A stretch of 41,153 nt of DNA from assembly GCA_017617115.1 (NCBI GenBank), contig JAFZXA010000026.1, positions 1 to 41,153 of the forward strand, written 5' to 3'. Below, piece by piece: positions 15,926-24,278 of this stretch (position 1 is the first letter of the stretch; each line of letters opens with the position of its first letter). Source of the stretch: Treponema sp. (GTDB lineage: Bacteria > Spirochaetota > Spirochaetia > Treponematales > Treponemataceae). The translations under genes and the position numbers were made by a program. The notes beneath the pieces were generated by a model. It was not told the DNA's origin. It saw only the letters and a program-made list of their open reading frames with translations, and did not search any database.

Positions 15926-15956
15926 ACAGATTGTCGGGTCAAGCCCGACAATGACA
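15926..15956. repeat. Palindromic repeat, CAAG-loop family, between divergent genes
   Basis: Arms TTGTCGGG / CCCGACAA around TCAAG. Thirty-one bases are identical to 35251-35281. It lies between the start of tatD and the divergent promoter of the unknown gene at 16004. Confidence 0.85.
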
Positions 15957-15967
15957 ATCCACACTTG

Positions 15968-15996
15968 TTGTACAGACCCCATTTTAATTCTATAAT
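15968..15996 (+). promoter_or_regulatory. Promoter of the unknown/radical-SAM gene pair
   Basis: -35 TTGTAC (15968-15973), 17-bp spacer, -10 TATAAT (15991-15996). Start codon ATG 16004 is 7 nt past the -10, so the transcript would begin at or next to it. Confidence 0.6.
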
Positions 15997-16003
15997 AATG
16001 CGT

Positions 16004-16408
16004 ATGACAGATATCGGAAAATTTTTAAGTGATGTAGAAAAAACAAAAAAGCATGCACGACAAAACAAACCTGGATTTTCGGGCTACAATGATATTCGTG
16101 ATGATTTAAGAAATCTTTTTGAACGAGCAACCTCCTGCCCTATGGGGTTGCCTGGTTCTGTTTTTGAATATTGGGAAAACACATATATTCTTAATGGTAC
16201 AGATTTAACTTACGAACCAAGTACCGATAACACTGCAAAGCTTGGTGCCTTTCTTGCATTTTTGGACAACAGTGATGAAGATCAGGATTTGATTACAAAT
16301 GAAGATTGGCAGGAACTTGGACGCCTTGTAAATTACGAAGCAGAAGATTTACCTGTAAACATTCTTCAGGACATGATGATGATTTTAGTTTCAAAGGGAG
16401 CCTACTGA
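16004..16408 (+). CDS. Conserved-looking protein of unknown function
   Basis: I do not recognise the family. The 134-residue soluble protein (TDIGKFLSDVEKTKKHARQNKPG, ERATSCPMGLPGSVFEYWEN, then an acidic C-terminal part) has no signal peptide or membrane segment. An in-frame ATG at 15998 is also possible, but the promoter spacing places the transcript start near 16003, favouring 16004. The gene ends with an AAAGGGAG that doubles as Shine-Dalgarno for the radical-SAM gene 2 nt downstream, so the two are coupled. Confidence 0.7.
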   Translation: MTDIGKFLSDVEKTKKHARQNKPGFSGYNDIRDDLRNLFERATSCPMGLPGSVFEYWENTYILNGTDLTYEPSTDNTAKLGAFLAFLDNSDEDQDLITNEDWQELGRLVNYEAEDLPVNILQDMMMILVSKGAY

Positions 16409-16410
16409 TT

Positions 16411-17484
16411 TTGGATTTGGAAGCTCTTTATAAAAAGTGTGTACAATGCCCAAGACGATGTGGGGTGAACAGAGTTGAAGCAAGTGCGACCCTTCGAGAG
16501 CCTCAGGGACCCCACTCATTGTTCCAGGGACCGAGTGTTGGCTTTTGCCGGGAACCTTCTGACCTTCGCATTGCCTTTGCGGGACTTCATTTTGGAGAAG
16601 AACCTTTAATCACAGTTTTTGGTGGCAGCGGAACAATCTTTTTTACAGGCTGTACCTTGCGTTGTGCCTTTTGCCAGAACTATCAGATAAGTCAGGATGG
16701 ACTTGGACGAACAGTAGACCGCTCTGAGTTTGTAGACATCTGCTTAAAACTTCAGGCCGCTGGTGCAGAAAACATAAATCTTGTAACAGGAAGCCATCAC
16801 ATTCCAAAAATCGCAGAATATTTACGTGCAGCCCGCGACGGTGGAGTTACAATTCCTTTTTGCTGGAACAGCTCTGCGTACGAGACAGTTGAAATGCTGG
16901 ATCTTTTGAAGGGACTCGTTACAATCTGGCTTCCGGATTTGAAAACTCTTGATGGAGAAATGTCACGCGAACTTTTTGCAGCACCTGATTATCCCGACGC
17001 CGCTACAAAAGCCATCAGCTGGATGATAAAAAATAATCCATTGAAAATTGAAAGCATCCCAGAACCACCAGACGCAAAACCCGCCGAATGGGCAGAACCT
17101 GGCCAGCCCCGCGACAAAATGATGTCTGGAGTAATTGTGCGTCATCTTTTTATGCCTGGAAAATTTGAACAGACAGCAGATGTTCTTGCCTGGCTCAAAC
17201 AAAATACAGAAGGTCGTGCAATTATTTCGCTTATGAATCAGTATACCCCAGTGCCTTTTAATGAACCACGCGAACAACTTGATGCCCGCAGCCGTTCCCT
17301 AGCCCATTTAGAAAACCGACTTGTAAACGCCCAGGAATTCGAAGACATCCAGGACCTTATAGAAGCCTACGATTTTGAATTTCTCTTCTACCAGGAACTG
17401 ACCGACGACACAAGCTGGCTACCAGATTTTACACGTCCGCAGCCATTCAGCAACAAGTTGGCGACACCGGTGTGGCATTGCTAG
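16411..17484 (+). CDS. Radical-SAM protein of the PflA-like COG1313 type
   Basis: An iron-sulfur enzyme that cleaves S-adenosylmethionine to make a radical. The cluster motif CTLRCAFC (Cys81, 85, 88) is followed by NYQIS, as in proteins annotated as putative pyruvate formate-lyase activating enzymes. The N-terminus has further cysteines (CVQCPRRCG, Cys10, 13, 17) usual for this subgroup. Start is taken as TTG 16411, 10 nt after AAAGGGAG; the longer ATG at 16306 would overlap the previous gene by 100 nt and add unrelated residues. No glycyl-radical enzyme gene is adjacent, so its substrate is unknown. Confidence 0.85.
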   Translation: MDLEALYKKCVQCPRRCGVNRVEASATLREPQGPHSLFQGPSVGFCREPSDLRIAFAGLHFGEEPLITVFGGSGTIFFTGCTLRCAFCQNYQISQDGLGRTVDRSEFVDICLKLQAAGAENINLVTGSHHIPKIAEYLRAARDGGVTIPFCWNSSAYETVEMLDLLKGLVTIWLPDLKTLDGEMSRELFAAPDYPDAATKAISWMIKNNPLKIESIPEPPDAKPAEWAEPGQPRDKMMSGVIVRHLFMPGKFEQTADVLAWLKQNTEGRAIISLMNQYTPVPFNEPREQLDARSRSLAHLENRLVNAQEFEDIQDLIEAYDFEFLFYQELTDDTSWLPDFTRPQPFSNKLATPVWHC

Positions 17485-17537
17485 ACTTCATCAAATGAAT
17501 TTCTTTTTTGCAAATTCCGTGGTATAATAACCTCATT

Positions 17538-19616
17538 ATGGCAGAAAAATCGTTCAAAAAATTGACAGGCGTGGCTGTGCCGCTTGGCGCCTTATATACA
17601 AAAGAAAATCCTGTAATCGGGGAATTTGCAGATCTTGTTCCGTTTGCTAAAGTTTGCAAGGAAGCGGGGCTTGGTATAATTCAATTACTTCCTGTAAATG
17701 ATACCGGGACTCAAAGTTCACCCTACTCGGGACTTTCGGCATTTGCGTTGCACCCAATTTATATCCGCATTAAGGATGTTCCCGGTTTTGACGATTTATA
17801 CAAATCAGACGCAAAATTCAAGAAAGCCTACGATGATTTTGTTGCCTCAAACGCATACACCCTTCGTTACGACTACGATTCAATTTTGAACACAAAAACT
17901 TCCCTTTTGATGAAGCTTTATGATGCAACCCAGGTTGGAAAAACCGGCACTCCAGATGATGCTTTGGAAAGCTGGATTAAATCAAACAGCTGGATAAAAA
18001 CCTACGCAGTTTACAAAAATCTTAAATGGAACTACATGCAGGCAAGCTGGAAAAGCTGGCATGAAGATGATAAGGAAATCACTGCCGAGCAGATTACCAG
18101 ACGCTGGAACACAAAGGCCTTTAAAAAGGAACATCTTTTTTACGCCTGGTGCCAGATGCTTGCCGCCGGACAGTTTGAAGCGGCTGTTGCAGAAGTTCAT
18201 AAGATGGGGCTGCTTCTCAAAGGCGACATGCCAATCCTCATGAACGAAGATTCCTGCGATGCCTGGGCTTATCCGGAATTCTTTAATCATGATCTGCGTG
18301 CCGGTTCCCCAAGCGACGGAGAAAATCCTGCCGGACAAAACTGGGGCTTCCCTACTTACAACTGGAAAAATCTTAAAGCACAGGATTACAGCTGGTGGAA
18401 GCAGCGGCTCAAAACTGCATCCCGCTATTATGATGCTTACCGCTTAGACCACATTCTGGGCTTCTTCCGCATATGGGCAATTCCAAGCACAGACTGCAAC
18501 GCTCTCACAGGCCACACAGAGCCTTATGCTTCTTTTAAAATTGATGACCTATACGAGCTTGGTTTTGACGACGACAGAATTCGCTGGCTAAGCCGTCCGC
18601 ATATTCCAACAAGTGCCGTAGAAGACATTACCTGGAACCGCGAAGTTGCTCACAAGATTCTTGAAACCTGCTGTACCCAAATTGGAAACGAGGAGCTCTG
18701 GCTTTTTGATAATTCAATTAAAGGAAACGCACAGCTTGCAAATCTGAATCTTACAGCTTTTGTTGACGAACCTGCACAAGAAAAAATCCGCCAGAAATTG
18801 AGTGAATACTGGTCAAACAGAACTCTGCTGGAAGTTAGCAAAAACAAATTTATTCCGCTTTGGACCTACAATCAGTCTACTTCGTGGAAGTCACTGAACG
18901 AGGCAGAAAAAACAGCGCTCGAAGAACTGTTCACCCAGCTTGGAAAGAAAAACACAAGCCTTTGGAAAAAACAAGCCGACGAGATTTTTAATGCAATAAC
19001 CAGCGGTCTTAAAATGGTACCATGCGGTGAAGATTTAGGAGTTGGTATTTCGTGTGTGCCGGAGACAATGAAAAAGCATAATATTCTTGGTCTGCGTGTT
19101 GTACGCTGGTGCCGAGAATGGGGTGAGCCTGATCAGCCTTATGTTCCATTCAAAAATTATGAGCCGCTCAGCGTTACTACAACTTCTGTTCACGATTCAA
19201 GTACACTCCGCGAATGGTGGGAAACCGAAAAACAAAGCGTAGAAGCCTTTATAAAAGCAAATCCTGCTGCATTCGGACTTAAAGAAGATGCAGAAGGCCC
19301 ATTGTTTGATAAACCAGAAAATGAAATTTCACAGGGCGCCAAAGCCATAGCACAACAGGATTTCACTCCAGAGCTCGCACAGACAATCTTAAAAGTGTCA
19401 TCAACCAGCGCCAGCCAATGGTTCATACCACCGCTGCAGGATTTCTTGTATATGGAAAAATCCTTCTGGTTACCCAAAGCAAGCGACGAACGCATAAACA
19501 TCCCGGGCACAGTAACAGCTTTCAACTGGACCTACCGAATGCCGTGTACGGTAGAAGAACTTGCAAAAGATGACGGGCTTATTCAGAAGATAAAAGCAAC
19601 TGCCGGCAGAAAGTAG
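17538..19616 (+). CDS. malQ: 4-alpha-glucanotransferase (amylomaltase, GH77)
   Basis: Transfers alpha-1,4-glucan segments between malto-oligosaccharides and releases glucose. The 692-residue protein has the GH77 pattern: LLPVNDTGTQSSPYSGLSAF near residue 45, AYRLDHILGFFRIW with the nucleophile aspartate, CGEDLGVG with the acid/base glutamate, and TTTSVHDSSTLREWW. ATG 17538 is chosen over an in-frame ATG at 17508: a TATAAT at 17523-17528 ends 9 nt before it, there is no Shine-Dalgarno, and the sequence matches the family from here. Works with the GH13 enzyme at 25853 in alpha-glucan use. Confidence 0.95.
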   Translation: MAEKSFKKLTGVAVPLGALYTKENPVIGEFADLVPFAKVCKEAGLGIIQLLPVNDTGTQSSPYSGLSAFALHPIYIRIKDVPGFDDLYKSDAKFKKAYDDFVASNAYTLRYDYDSILNTKTSLLMKLYDATQVGKTGTPDDALESWIKSNSWIKTYAVYKNLKWNYMQASWKSWHEDDKEITAEQITRRWNTKAFKKEHLFYAWCQMLAAGQFEAAVAEVHKMGLLLKGDMPILMNEDSCDAWAYPEFFNHDLRAGSPSDGENPAGQNWGFPTYNWKNLKAQDYSWWKQRLKTASRYYDAYRLDHILGFFRIWAIPSTDCNALTGHTEPYASFKIDDLYELGFDDDRIRWLSRPHIPTSAVEDITWNREVAHKILETCCTQIGNEELWLFDNSIKGNAQLANLNLTAFVDEPAQEKIRQKLSEYWSNRTLLEVSKNKFIPLWTYNQSTSWKSLNEAEKTALEELFTQLGKKNTSLWKKQADEIFNAITSGLKMVPCGEDLGVGISCVPETMKKHNILGLRVVRWCREWGEPDQPYVPFKNYEPLSVTTTSVHDSSTLREWWETEKQSVEAFIKANPAAFGLKEDAEGPLFDKPENEISQGAKAIAQQDFTPELAQTILKVSSTSASQWFIPPLQDFLYMEKSFWLPKASDERINIPGTVTAFNWTYRMPCTVEELAKDDGLIQKIKATAGRK

Positions 19617-19623
19617 ATTTCAC

Positions 19624-19653
19624 TTGCCAAAACTATCGTTATAGCGATATAAT
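19624..19653 (+). promoter_or_regulatory. Promoter of the toxin-antitoxin operon
   Basis: -35 TTGCCA (19624-19629), 18-bp spacer, -10 TATAAT (19648-19653). Operator 1 fills the spacer and touches the -10; operator 2 covers the likely transcription start. Confidence 0.75.
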
Positions 19654-19674
19654 AAAAGTATCGTTATAACGATA
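19634..19674. promoter_or_regulatory. Twin palindromic operators of the toxin-antitoxin operon
   Basis: Operator 1 is TATCGTTATAGCGATA (19634-19649, one mismatch in the palindrome). Operator 2 is TATCGTTATAACGATA (19659-19674, perfect). They are 25 bp apart centre to centre and bracket the -10 box. The expected binder is the HTH protein at 20348. Confidence 0.8.
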
Positions 19675-19683
19675 GTTTAAACT

Positions 19684-20385
19684 ATGAAAAAAATCAAACT
19701 TTATCACGGTTCGGAAAACATTATTAAAGTTCCTCAATATCATTTTGGAAATCCAAAAAACGATTACGGCTACGGATTTTATTGCACCGAAAATATTGAG
19801 CTTGCAAAAGAATGGGGCTGTACAGAAGAAAAAGATGGATTTGCAAATGAATATCAACTGAATCTTGAAGGTCTTTCTGTTCTGAATCTCTCAGACAAAA
19901 AATATAATATTCTAAACTGGCTCACCATCCTTCTTGAAAATAGAATTTTTGAACTTACCTCAGATATTTCAACCGCAGCAAAACAATATCTCTTACAAAA
20001 CTTTGCAATACCTTACCGTAAATTTGATATAATCCGTGGTTACCGTGCCGATGATTCTTATTTTGCTTTTGCAAAAGCTTTTTTGAACAATACAATTTCT
20101 ATTCAGAAGCTTAATCAGGCAATGTATTTAGGAAAACTTGGTGAACAGGTTGTATTAAAATCAAAAAAAGCTTTTTCGCAAATTACTTTTATTTCAAGTT
20201 CTTTAGCAGACCGAAACTTTTACTATCCTAAAAAAAAGCTCCGCGATAGTGATGCACGAAATACATTCATTAAAATGCATTCAGAATCAGAACTTACATA
20301 TTTAAACGAACTTTTTGTTATGGATATTCTACGAGGAGGAATAAAAAATGGCGACACGCGCATACCAGAAATTTTATTTAAATGA
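19684..20385 (+). CDS. DUF3990-type putative ADP-ribosyltransferase toxin
   Basis: The N-terminus LYHGSENIIKVPQYHFG followed by DYGYGFYCTENIELAKEWG has the H-x-x and GxGFYxT...AxxW pattern of DUF3990, a family placed in the ADP-ribosyltransferase-like fold. A later LGEQVVLKSKKAF may carry the third active-site position. Its 233 residues have no signal peptide. It is first in a two-gene operon and overlaps the HTH gene by 38 nt. By family and context it is probably the toxin of a type II toxin-antitoxin pair; the target is unknown. There is no clear Shine-Dalgarno. Confidence 0.8.
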   Translation: MKKIKLYHGSENIIKVPQYHFGNPKNDYGYGFYCTENIELAKEWGCTEEKDGFANEYQLNLEGLSVLNLSDKKYNILNWLTILLENRIFELTSDISTAAKQYLLQNFAIPYRKFDIIRGYRADDSYFAFAKAFLNNTISIQKLNQAMYLGKLGEQVVLKSKKAFSQITFISSSLADRNFYYPKKKLRDSDARNTFIKMHSESELTYLNELFVMDILRGGIKNGDTRIPEILFK

Positions 20386-21004
20386 TGCCCAGCAAAACCT
20401 TGCTGTAATGTTTGATTATGCAATAAGACTCCTTAAATATGACGGCGACCAGTTCTTCCTATATTTTATTCAGTCAGAAGTAGCACAGAAATTTGAACAC
20501 GCAAATCCAAAATATATTGCAGGAATGTGTGGAATTGAATTGGCACAAAATGTACTTACAAAAATTGGCGCTGCACCCAAGTTCCCTTATAACCCAAAAA
20601 TCGAACTAGGAAAGGAATTCTGGCTTGGTTGGGTACTTGCCTATTATCAGTGGTATTCAGGATTAAAATTTTCTGACCTGCAGGAATACGGCCTTGTTCC
20701 TTCAGAAATTCTTTCTCGCTACATTCTTCACGAAGCAGACATTTCAAAGTTTGTTTCAACGGCAAATAAAATCATTTTAGCAAACAAAGCAGCCTCACCT
20801 ACCCGACTGCAAAAAATCCGTAAAGCACGCGGCCTTACCCAAAAAGAACTTTCTGAGCTTAGCGGAGTTTCTTTACGCATGATCCAGCTTTACGAACAGC
20901 GCCAGAACGACATAAACCAGGCTTCGGGGCAGACAATAAACAACCTTGCTCGCGCCCTTTGCTGCAACTTCTATGAAATTATGGAAATAGAGCTTATTCC
21001 TTAA
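20348..21004 (+). CDS. HTH (XRE) protein, putative antitoxin and autorepressor
   Basis: The 218-residue protein has an N-terminal helical domain (residues about 1-145, including EFWLGWVLAYYQWYSG) and a C-terminal XRE helix-turn-helix (about 150-218: LQKIRKARGLTQKELSELSGVSLRMIQLYEQ). The N-terminal part probably binds the toxin and the HTH binds the twin operators; both are inferred from gene order. GAGGAGG lies 8 nt before ATG 20348, inside the toxin gene, so the antitoxin has its own strong ribosome site. Its 3' end overlaps the convergent lipoprotein gene by 11 nt. Confidence 0.82.
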   Translation: MATRAYQKFYLNDAQQNLAVMFDYAIRLLKYDGDQFFLYFIQSEVAQKFEHANPKYIAGMCGIELAQNVLTKIGAAPKFPYNPKIELGKEFWLGWVLAYYQWYSGLKFSDLQEYGLVPSEILSRYILHEADISKFVSTANKIILANKAASPTRLQKIRKARGLTQKELSELSGVSLRMIQLYEQRQNDINQASGQTINNLARALCCNFYEIMEIELIP

Positions 21005-24000
21005 CAAACACTTCGCTCATTTCGGTGTGGCCGTCGGAAAAATGAACTATTACTACGTAACATTCGTCTTTGTGAATTTTTTCCACAGGTACTGCGTAGC
21101 GTTTTGGGCTGTGATCATCGGGGCTGAATTCCAAAACAGAATCGCCTATATGATGAGGGGTATTACTTTCCCATGTGGCAGCATCCCAGGTTTTACAGGT
21201 ATTATAATCTTTTACAGTAACTATAGTCTGCACAAACACAGGCTGGTCAGAAGATATGGCAAAAGAAGTTTTTGAGCTGCCGCTTTGCATGAGAAGGTCA
21301 TAATTACCGGAGCTTTTTGGATTTATATTTAATAAATATGGTGAATCTGTTTTCATACCACTTTTATCTTTCTTCTCTGTTTCTGGAATAATTTTATAAA
21401 TGCCTTCAGATGTAATTCTTATTCTTAAATAATTGTTAATATATTGAGGATTAGTATCAATAAAATTCCACTTTCCGTTTTCAAATTTATACAGGTGAAG
21501 ATAATAATTTATTGTTTCATTATTATACCACGAAATCAGGAAAGAACAAATTCCATTTGAATAATCATATTCCCTAAATCCACCATATAATGGATGTTCA
21601 ACAGTTACAGTTGAACTGTTCTCATTATTATCGTACACAATCAATTTACAATCAATTTTCAAATTACTATCACGAGACCTTCCATACACCGGAATTACAT
21701 AAGTATTTTCAGAAATTTGTCTTAAATCATTTTCATTAAATACAGCTTGTTTCTCATTATTAAGATAAAGTTCAAAACGATTTATACCACTCGTATAGAT
21801 ATTGTTATTGGAATCAGTATAAAAATCAGTGGCTGTAATGATAAAAATGTCATCAACATATTCTTCATCATTTCCAAACATCTCAATTCGTTCAGATGGC
21901 CTTAATAAACGGGCATTACTTAAAACAGGGGGTTGATTGTCATTAGTAATACCATAAGTATAGGCTCCCTCAGAGCCAGCTCTATTTATGCAGTATGTTT
22001 TTTCCTCTTTTGCTATTGTTTTTGTATCTTCGACCAGAGCATAAATTGAAACTGGTATTTCTTGGCAATATTCTAATATATTATGATCATGTGAAATATC
22101 TGTAACAGTAAATACGTTTCCTTTGTCCTTTGTAATATAACCACCAAAAGAATAGCCTTCAATATTAATTCTATAAGTAATCAAACCATACGTATTCCAT
22201 ATATTGTCTTGCAGAGTAACAGAAAAATCTCTTCCCTTAAAACTAATTTCTTTGATAAGATTATCAGTTTGAGCACTAGTATTTTGTGGAAGAATCTCTG
22301 TTACCTTTTTAAAATCACCTGTAAGGTCATGTTCTCCATCATAAGAGGCTATAAATAAAAGCTTATTGTCAGGCGATTGAAAACTATAACTAAAAGCAGA
22401 TGAATCAGTTTTTATAGGTAAATATTCAGTTCGTCGATCTTTAGTCCAATAGATTCCAAAAGCCCTTGCACTAACAGTATCTACCTTAAAACAATAACGT
22501 CCGTTTTGAGGATCAACTCCAAGAAAATAATCAATATCAGAAGGCATGGTAAACACTTTTTTATATTCGTTTCCAAAGTTATCTACAAAATACAAGGTTA
22601 TTTCCAGAGAATTAACACTTTCTACATCTAAGTCGATTACCCAGACTGATTTTTCCTTTGTTCCATTCATTATCGTATCTGGGGTCATTTCTTGTTTTGT
22701 CTTACCAGATTTTGAAATGTATTCAAGAAAAAATTTTGATTTAGACAAATTGCGCAGATTTATATTTTTGTATGATACAAAGTTTTGTGGCATTGTTAAA
22801 ATTATATGTCTGGCAGCCGGATAAAGAACAGAGTCATAAAAATCGTCTTCATCATCATATTGATCAATATTCGCCCACCATCCTGATGCATTATTTTTTC
22901 TTGAATTATTTTCTATATATGCTTGTGTTAAATCAAAAAAAGAATCTTTTATAACCGTAAAACTTTTTAATTCAGCTTTATTGCCTGCCCCATCAAGCAC
23001 GGTTACATTAACAAGTATTGCACCATCGCCATAATCAGGTTTTGTCATGTCATCTGCAATATCATATTTAATACAAAAACTGGTATAACCGTCTTGTGTA
23101 AAAAACTCTGCATTTTCCTGTGCATAAGAAACTTCGCTGGATGGTATTTCATAAACCTCAGAACCATCCTTGGAATATTTTCTTTCATGAGTAACAGTTA
23201 CTTTCTTTACACCTGAATCTGCATCATAATAGCGGCCGTAAATATAAAAAGTGTTATTAATGTGATTCTGTAAAAGCTTTGCTTTATAGTTTTCATCTGA
23301 TAATTCACCCTGAACTGCTATTTCATCAGGTGTAAACTTTGCGCTTTCAGAAATAGTATTTATATTATTTAAATGAAGTTCAGAGGCCGTTGCAAAAAAA
23401 TCGTATTCTTTTGGTACTATTCTTTCTTCCTCGGCTTTATACTTAACCGTAAAGCTGGAATTTTCATTTTGTGTAAGATAGTAGGTATAAACCTTGTTAT
23501 TATATTTTTCTGTCCTGATAATTTTTGTACCTAATGCTACATTAACTGTAAGAAGTGAGGCATTTTTTGAACTTATATAATTGCATAGTTGTTCACCCTT
23601 TGGGTATAAAGAAAGAATTTTTCCATCATCACTTAAAGAAGGTGATTCAAAAAGTTCAAAAACCTTTTCTGAATTATCTTTTATTGAAATATATTCCTCT
23701 TCATACTTCATTACATCCTGTGTAAGAGGAGTATTAAAAGTAATTACAATAGGCTCGTTTGCATAAGCAGCTTGTGATGAAGACGGTGTAAATGAAACTA
23801 CTGCCGGTAGCTCAAAACATTTCGGTCTTATAATAAGCTTATCTGCGGCTTTTAATAATTTGACTTTCACTTCGGTTTTTGTTTCATCATTAAAACTTAT
23901 ATAATCCTGAACAATCTGATCTGTGGTCGGGTCAAAAACTTCCCAGGTTATAAACTGCCAGGTATCTGAAGGAGTGAACTTTAAATCAAAACTTTCTTTC

Positions 24001-24230
24001 CTTTTTACCTTTACCTGAGTCTGCGAAAGGGTTCCTGAATCTTTAGGCGCTTCTATATAAATTGTTGTTGGATTTGAATTTGCAATTTCTATTGCTTCTT
24101 TTATTTCGTCTGCAACATTTTCGGCGTTAAGAAAATTCTTACAGGAAGTTATTGTTAAAAAAATTCCGCAAAATAATAAAGAAAAGAGCAGAATTATACT
24201 ATTTGATTTGATTTGATTTGATTTGCACAA
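20994..24230 (-). CDS. Large surface lipoprotein with Ig-like domains, probably phase-variable
   Basis: A 1078-residue exported protein. The signal peptide ends in the lipobox TITSC (Cys30). The mature part starts with a repeat-like beta domain (SFDLKFTPSDTWQFITWEVFDP) and an SbsA-like Ig domain (VVSFTPSSSQAAYANEPIVITFNTPL), then long beta-rich stretches containing GAGNKAELKSFTV-type cadherin/Ig edges. No enzymatic motif was seen. Start is TTG 24230, with CGGAGA 7 nt before it. Codons 3-9 are built of five CAAAT units; losing or gaining one unit creates an early stop. It is markedly AT-rich compared with the housekeeping genes. Confidence 0.85.
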   Translation of the reverse strand: MCKSNQIKSNSIILLFSLLFCGIFLTITSCKNFLNAENVADEIKEAIEIANSNPTTIYIEAPKDSGTLSQTQVKVKRKESFDLKFTPSDTWQFITWEVFDPTTDQIVQDYISFNDETKTEVKVKLLKAADKLIIRPKCFELPAVVSFTPSSSQAAYANEPIVITFNTPLTQDVMKYEEEYISIKDNSEKVFELFESPSLSDDGKILSLYPKGEQLCNYISSKNASLLTVNVALGTKIIRTEKYNNKVYTYYLTQNENSSFTVKYKAEEERIVPKEYDFFATASELHLNNINTISESAKFTPDEIAVQGELSDENYKAKLLQNHINNTFYIYGRYYDADSGVKKVTVTHERKYSKDGSEVYEIPSSEVSYAQENAEFFTQDGYTSFCIKYDIADDMTKPDYGDGAILVNVTVLDGAGNKAELKSFTVIKDSFFDLTQAYIENNSRKNNASGWWANIDQYDDEDDFYDSVLYPAARHIILTMPQNFVSYKNINLRNLSKSKFFLEYISKSGKTKQEMTPDTIMNGTKEKSVWVIDLDVESVNSLEITLYFVDNFGNEYKKVFTMPSDIDYFLGVDPQNGRYCFKVDTVSARAFGIYWTKDRRTEYLPIKTDSSAFSYSFQSPDNKLLFIASYDGEHDLTGDFKKVTEILPQNTSAQTDNLIKEISFKGRDFSVTLQDNIWNTYGLITYRINIEGYSFGGYITKDKGNVFTVTDISHDHNILEYCQEIPVSIYALVEDTKTIAKEEKTYCINRAGSEGAYTYGITNDNQPPVLSNARLLRPSERIEMFGNDEEYVDDIFIITATDFYTDSNNNIYTSGINRFELYLNNEKQAVFNENDLRQISENTYVIPVYGRSRDSNLKIDCKLIVYDNNENSSTVTVEHPLYGGFREYDYSNGICSFLISWYNNETINYYLHLYKFENGKWNFIDTNPQYINNYLRIRITSEGIYKIIPETEKKDKSGMKTDSPYLLNINPKSSGNYDLLMQSGSSKTSFAISSDQPVFVQTIVTVKDYNTCKTWDAATWESNTPHHIGDSVLEFSPDDHSPKRYAVPVEKIHKDECYVVIVHFSDGHTEMSEVFVKE
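24201..24225. repeat. Five tandem pentamers (CAAAT on coding strand) in lipoprotein signal codons
   Basis: Five perfect ATTTG units on the plus strand (CAAAT on the coding strand), beginning 5 nt inside the lipoprotein gene. The unit length is not a multiple of three, so slippage changes the frame. Confidence 0.95.
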
Positions 24231-24278
24231 TTTTTTTCTCCGTTTTCAGTTAATTATAGTAAAATTTGATGAATTTTT

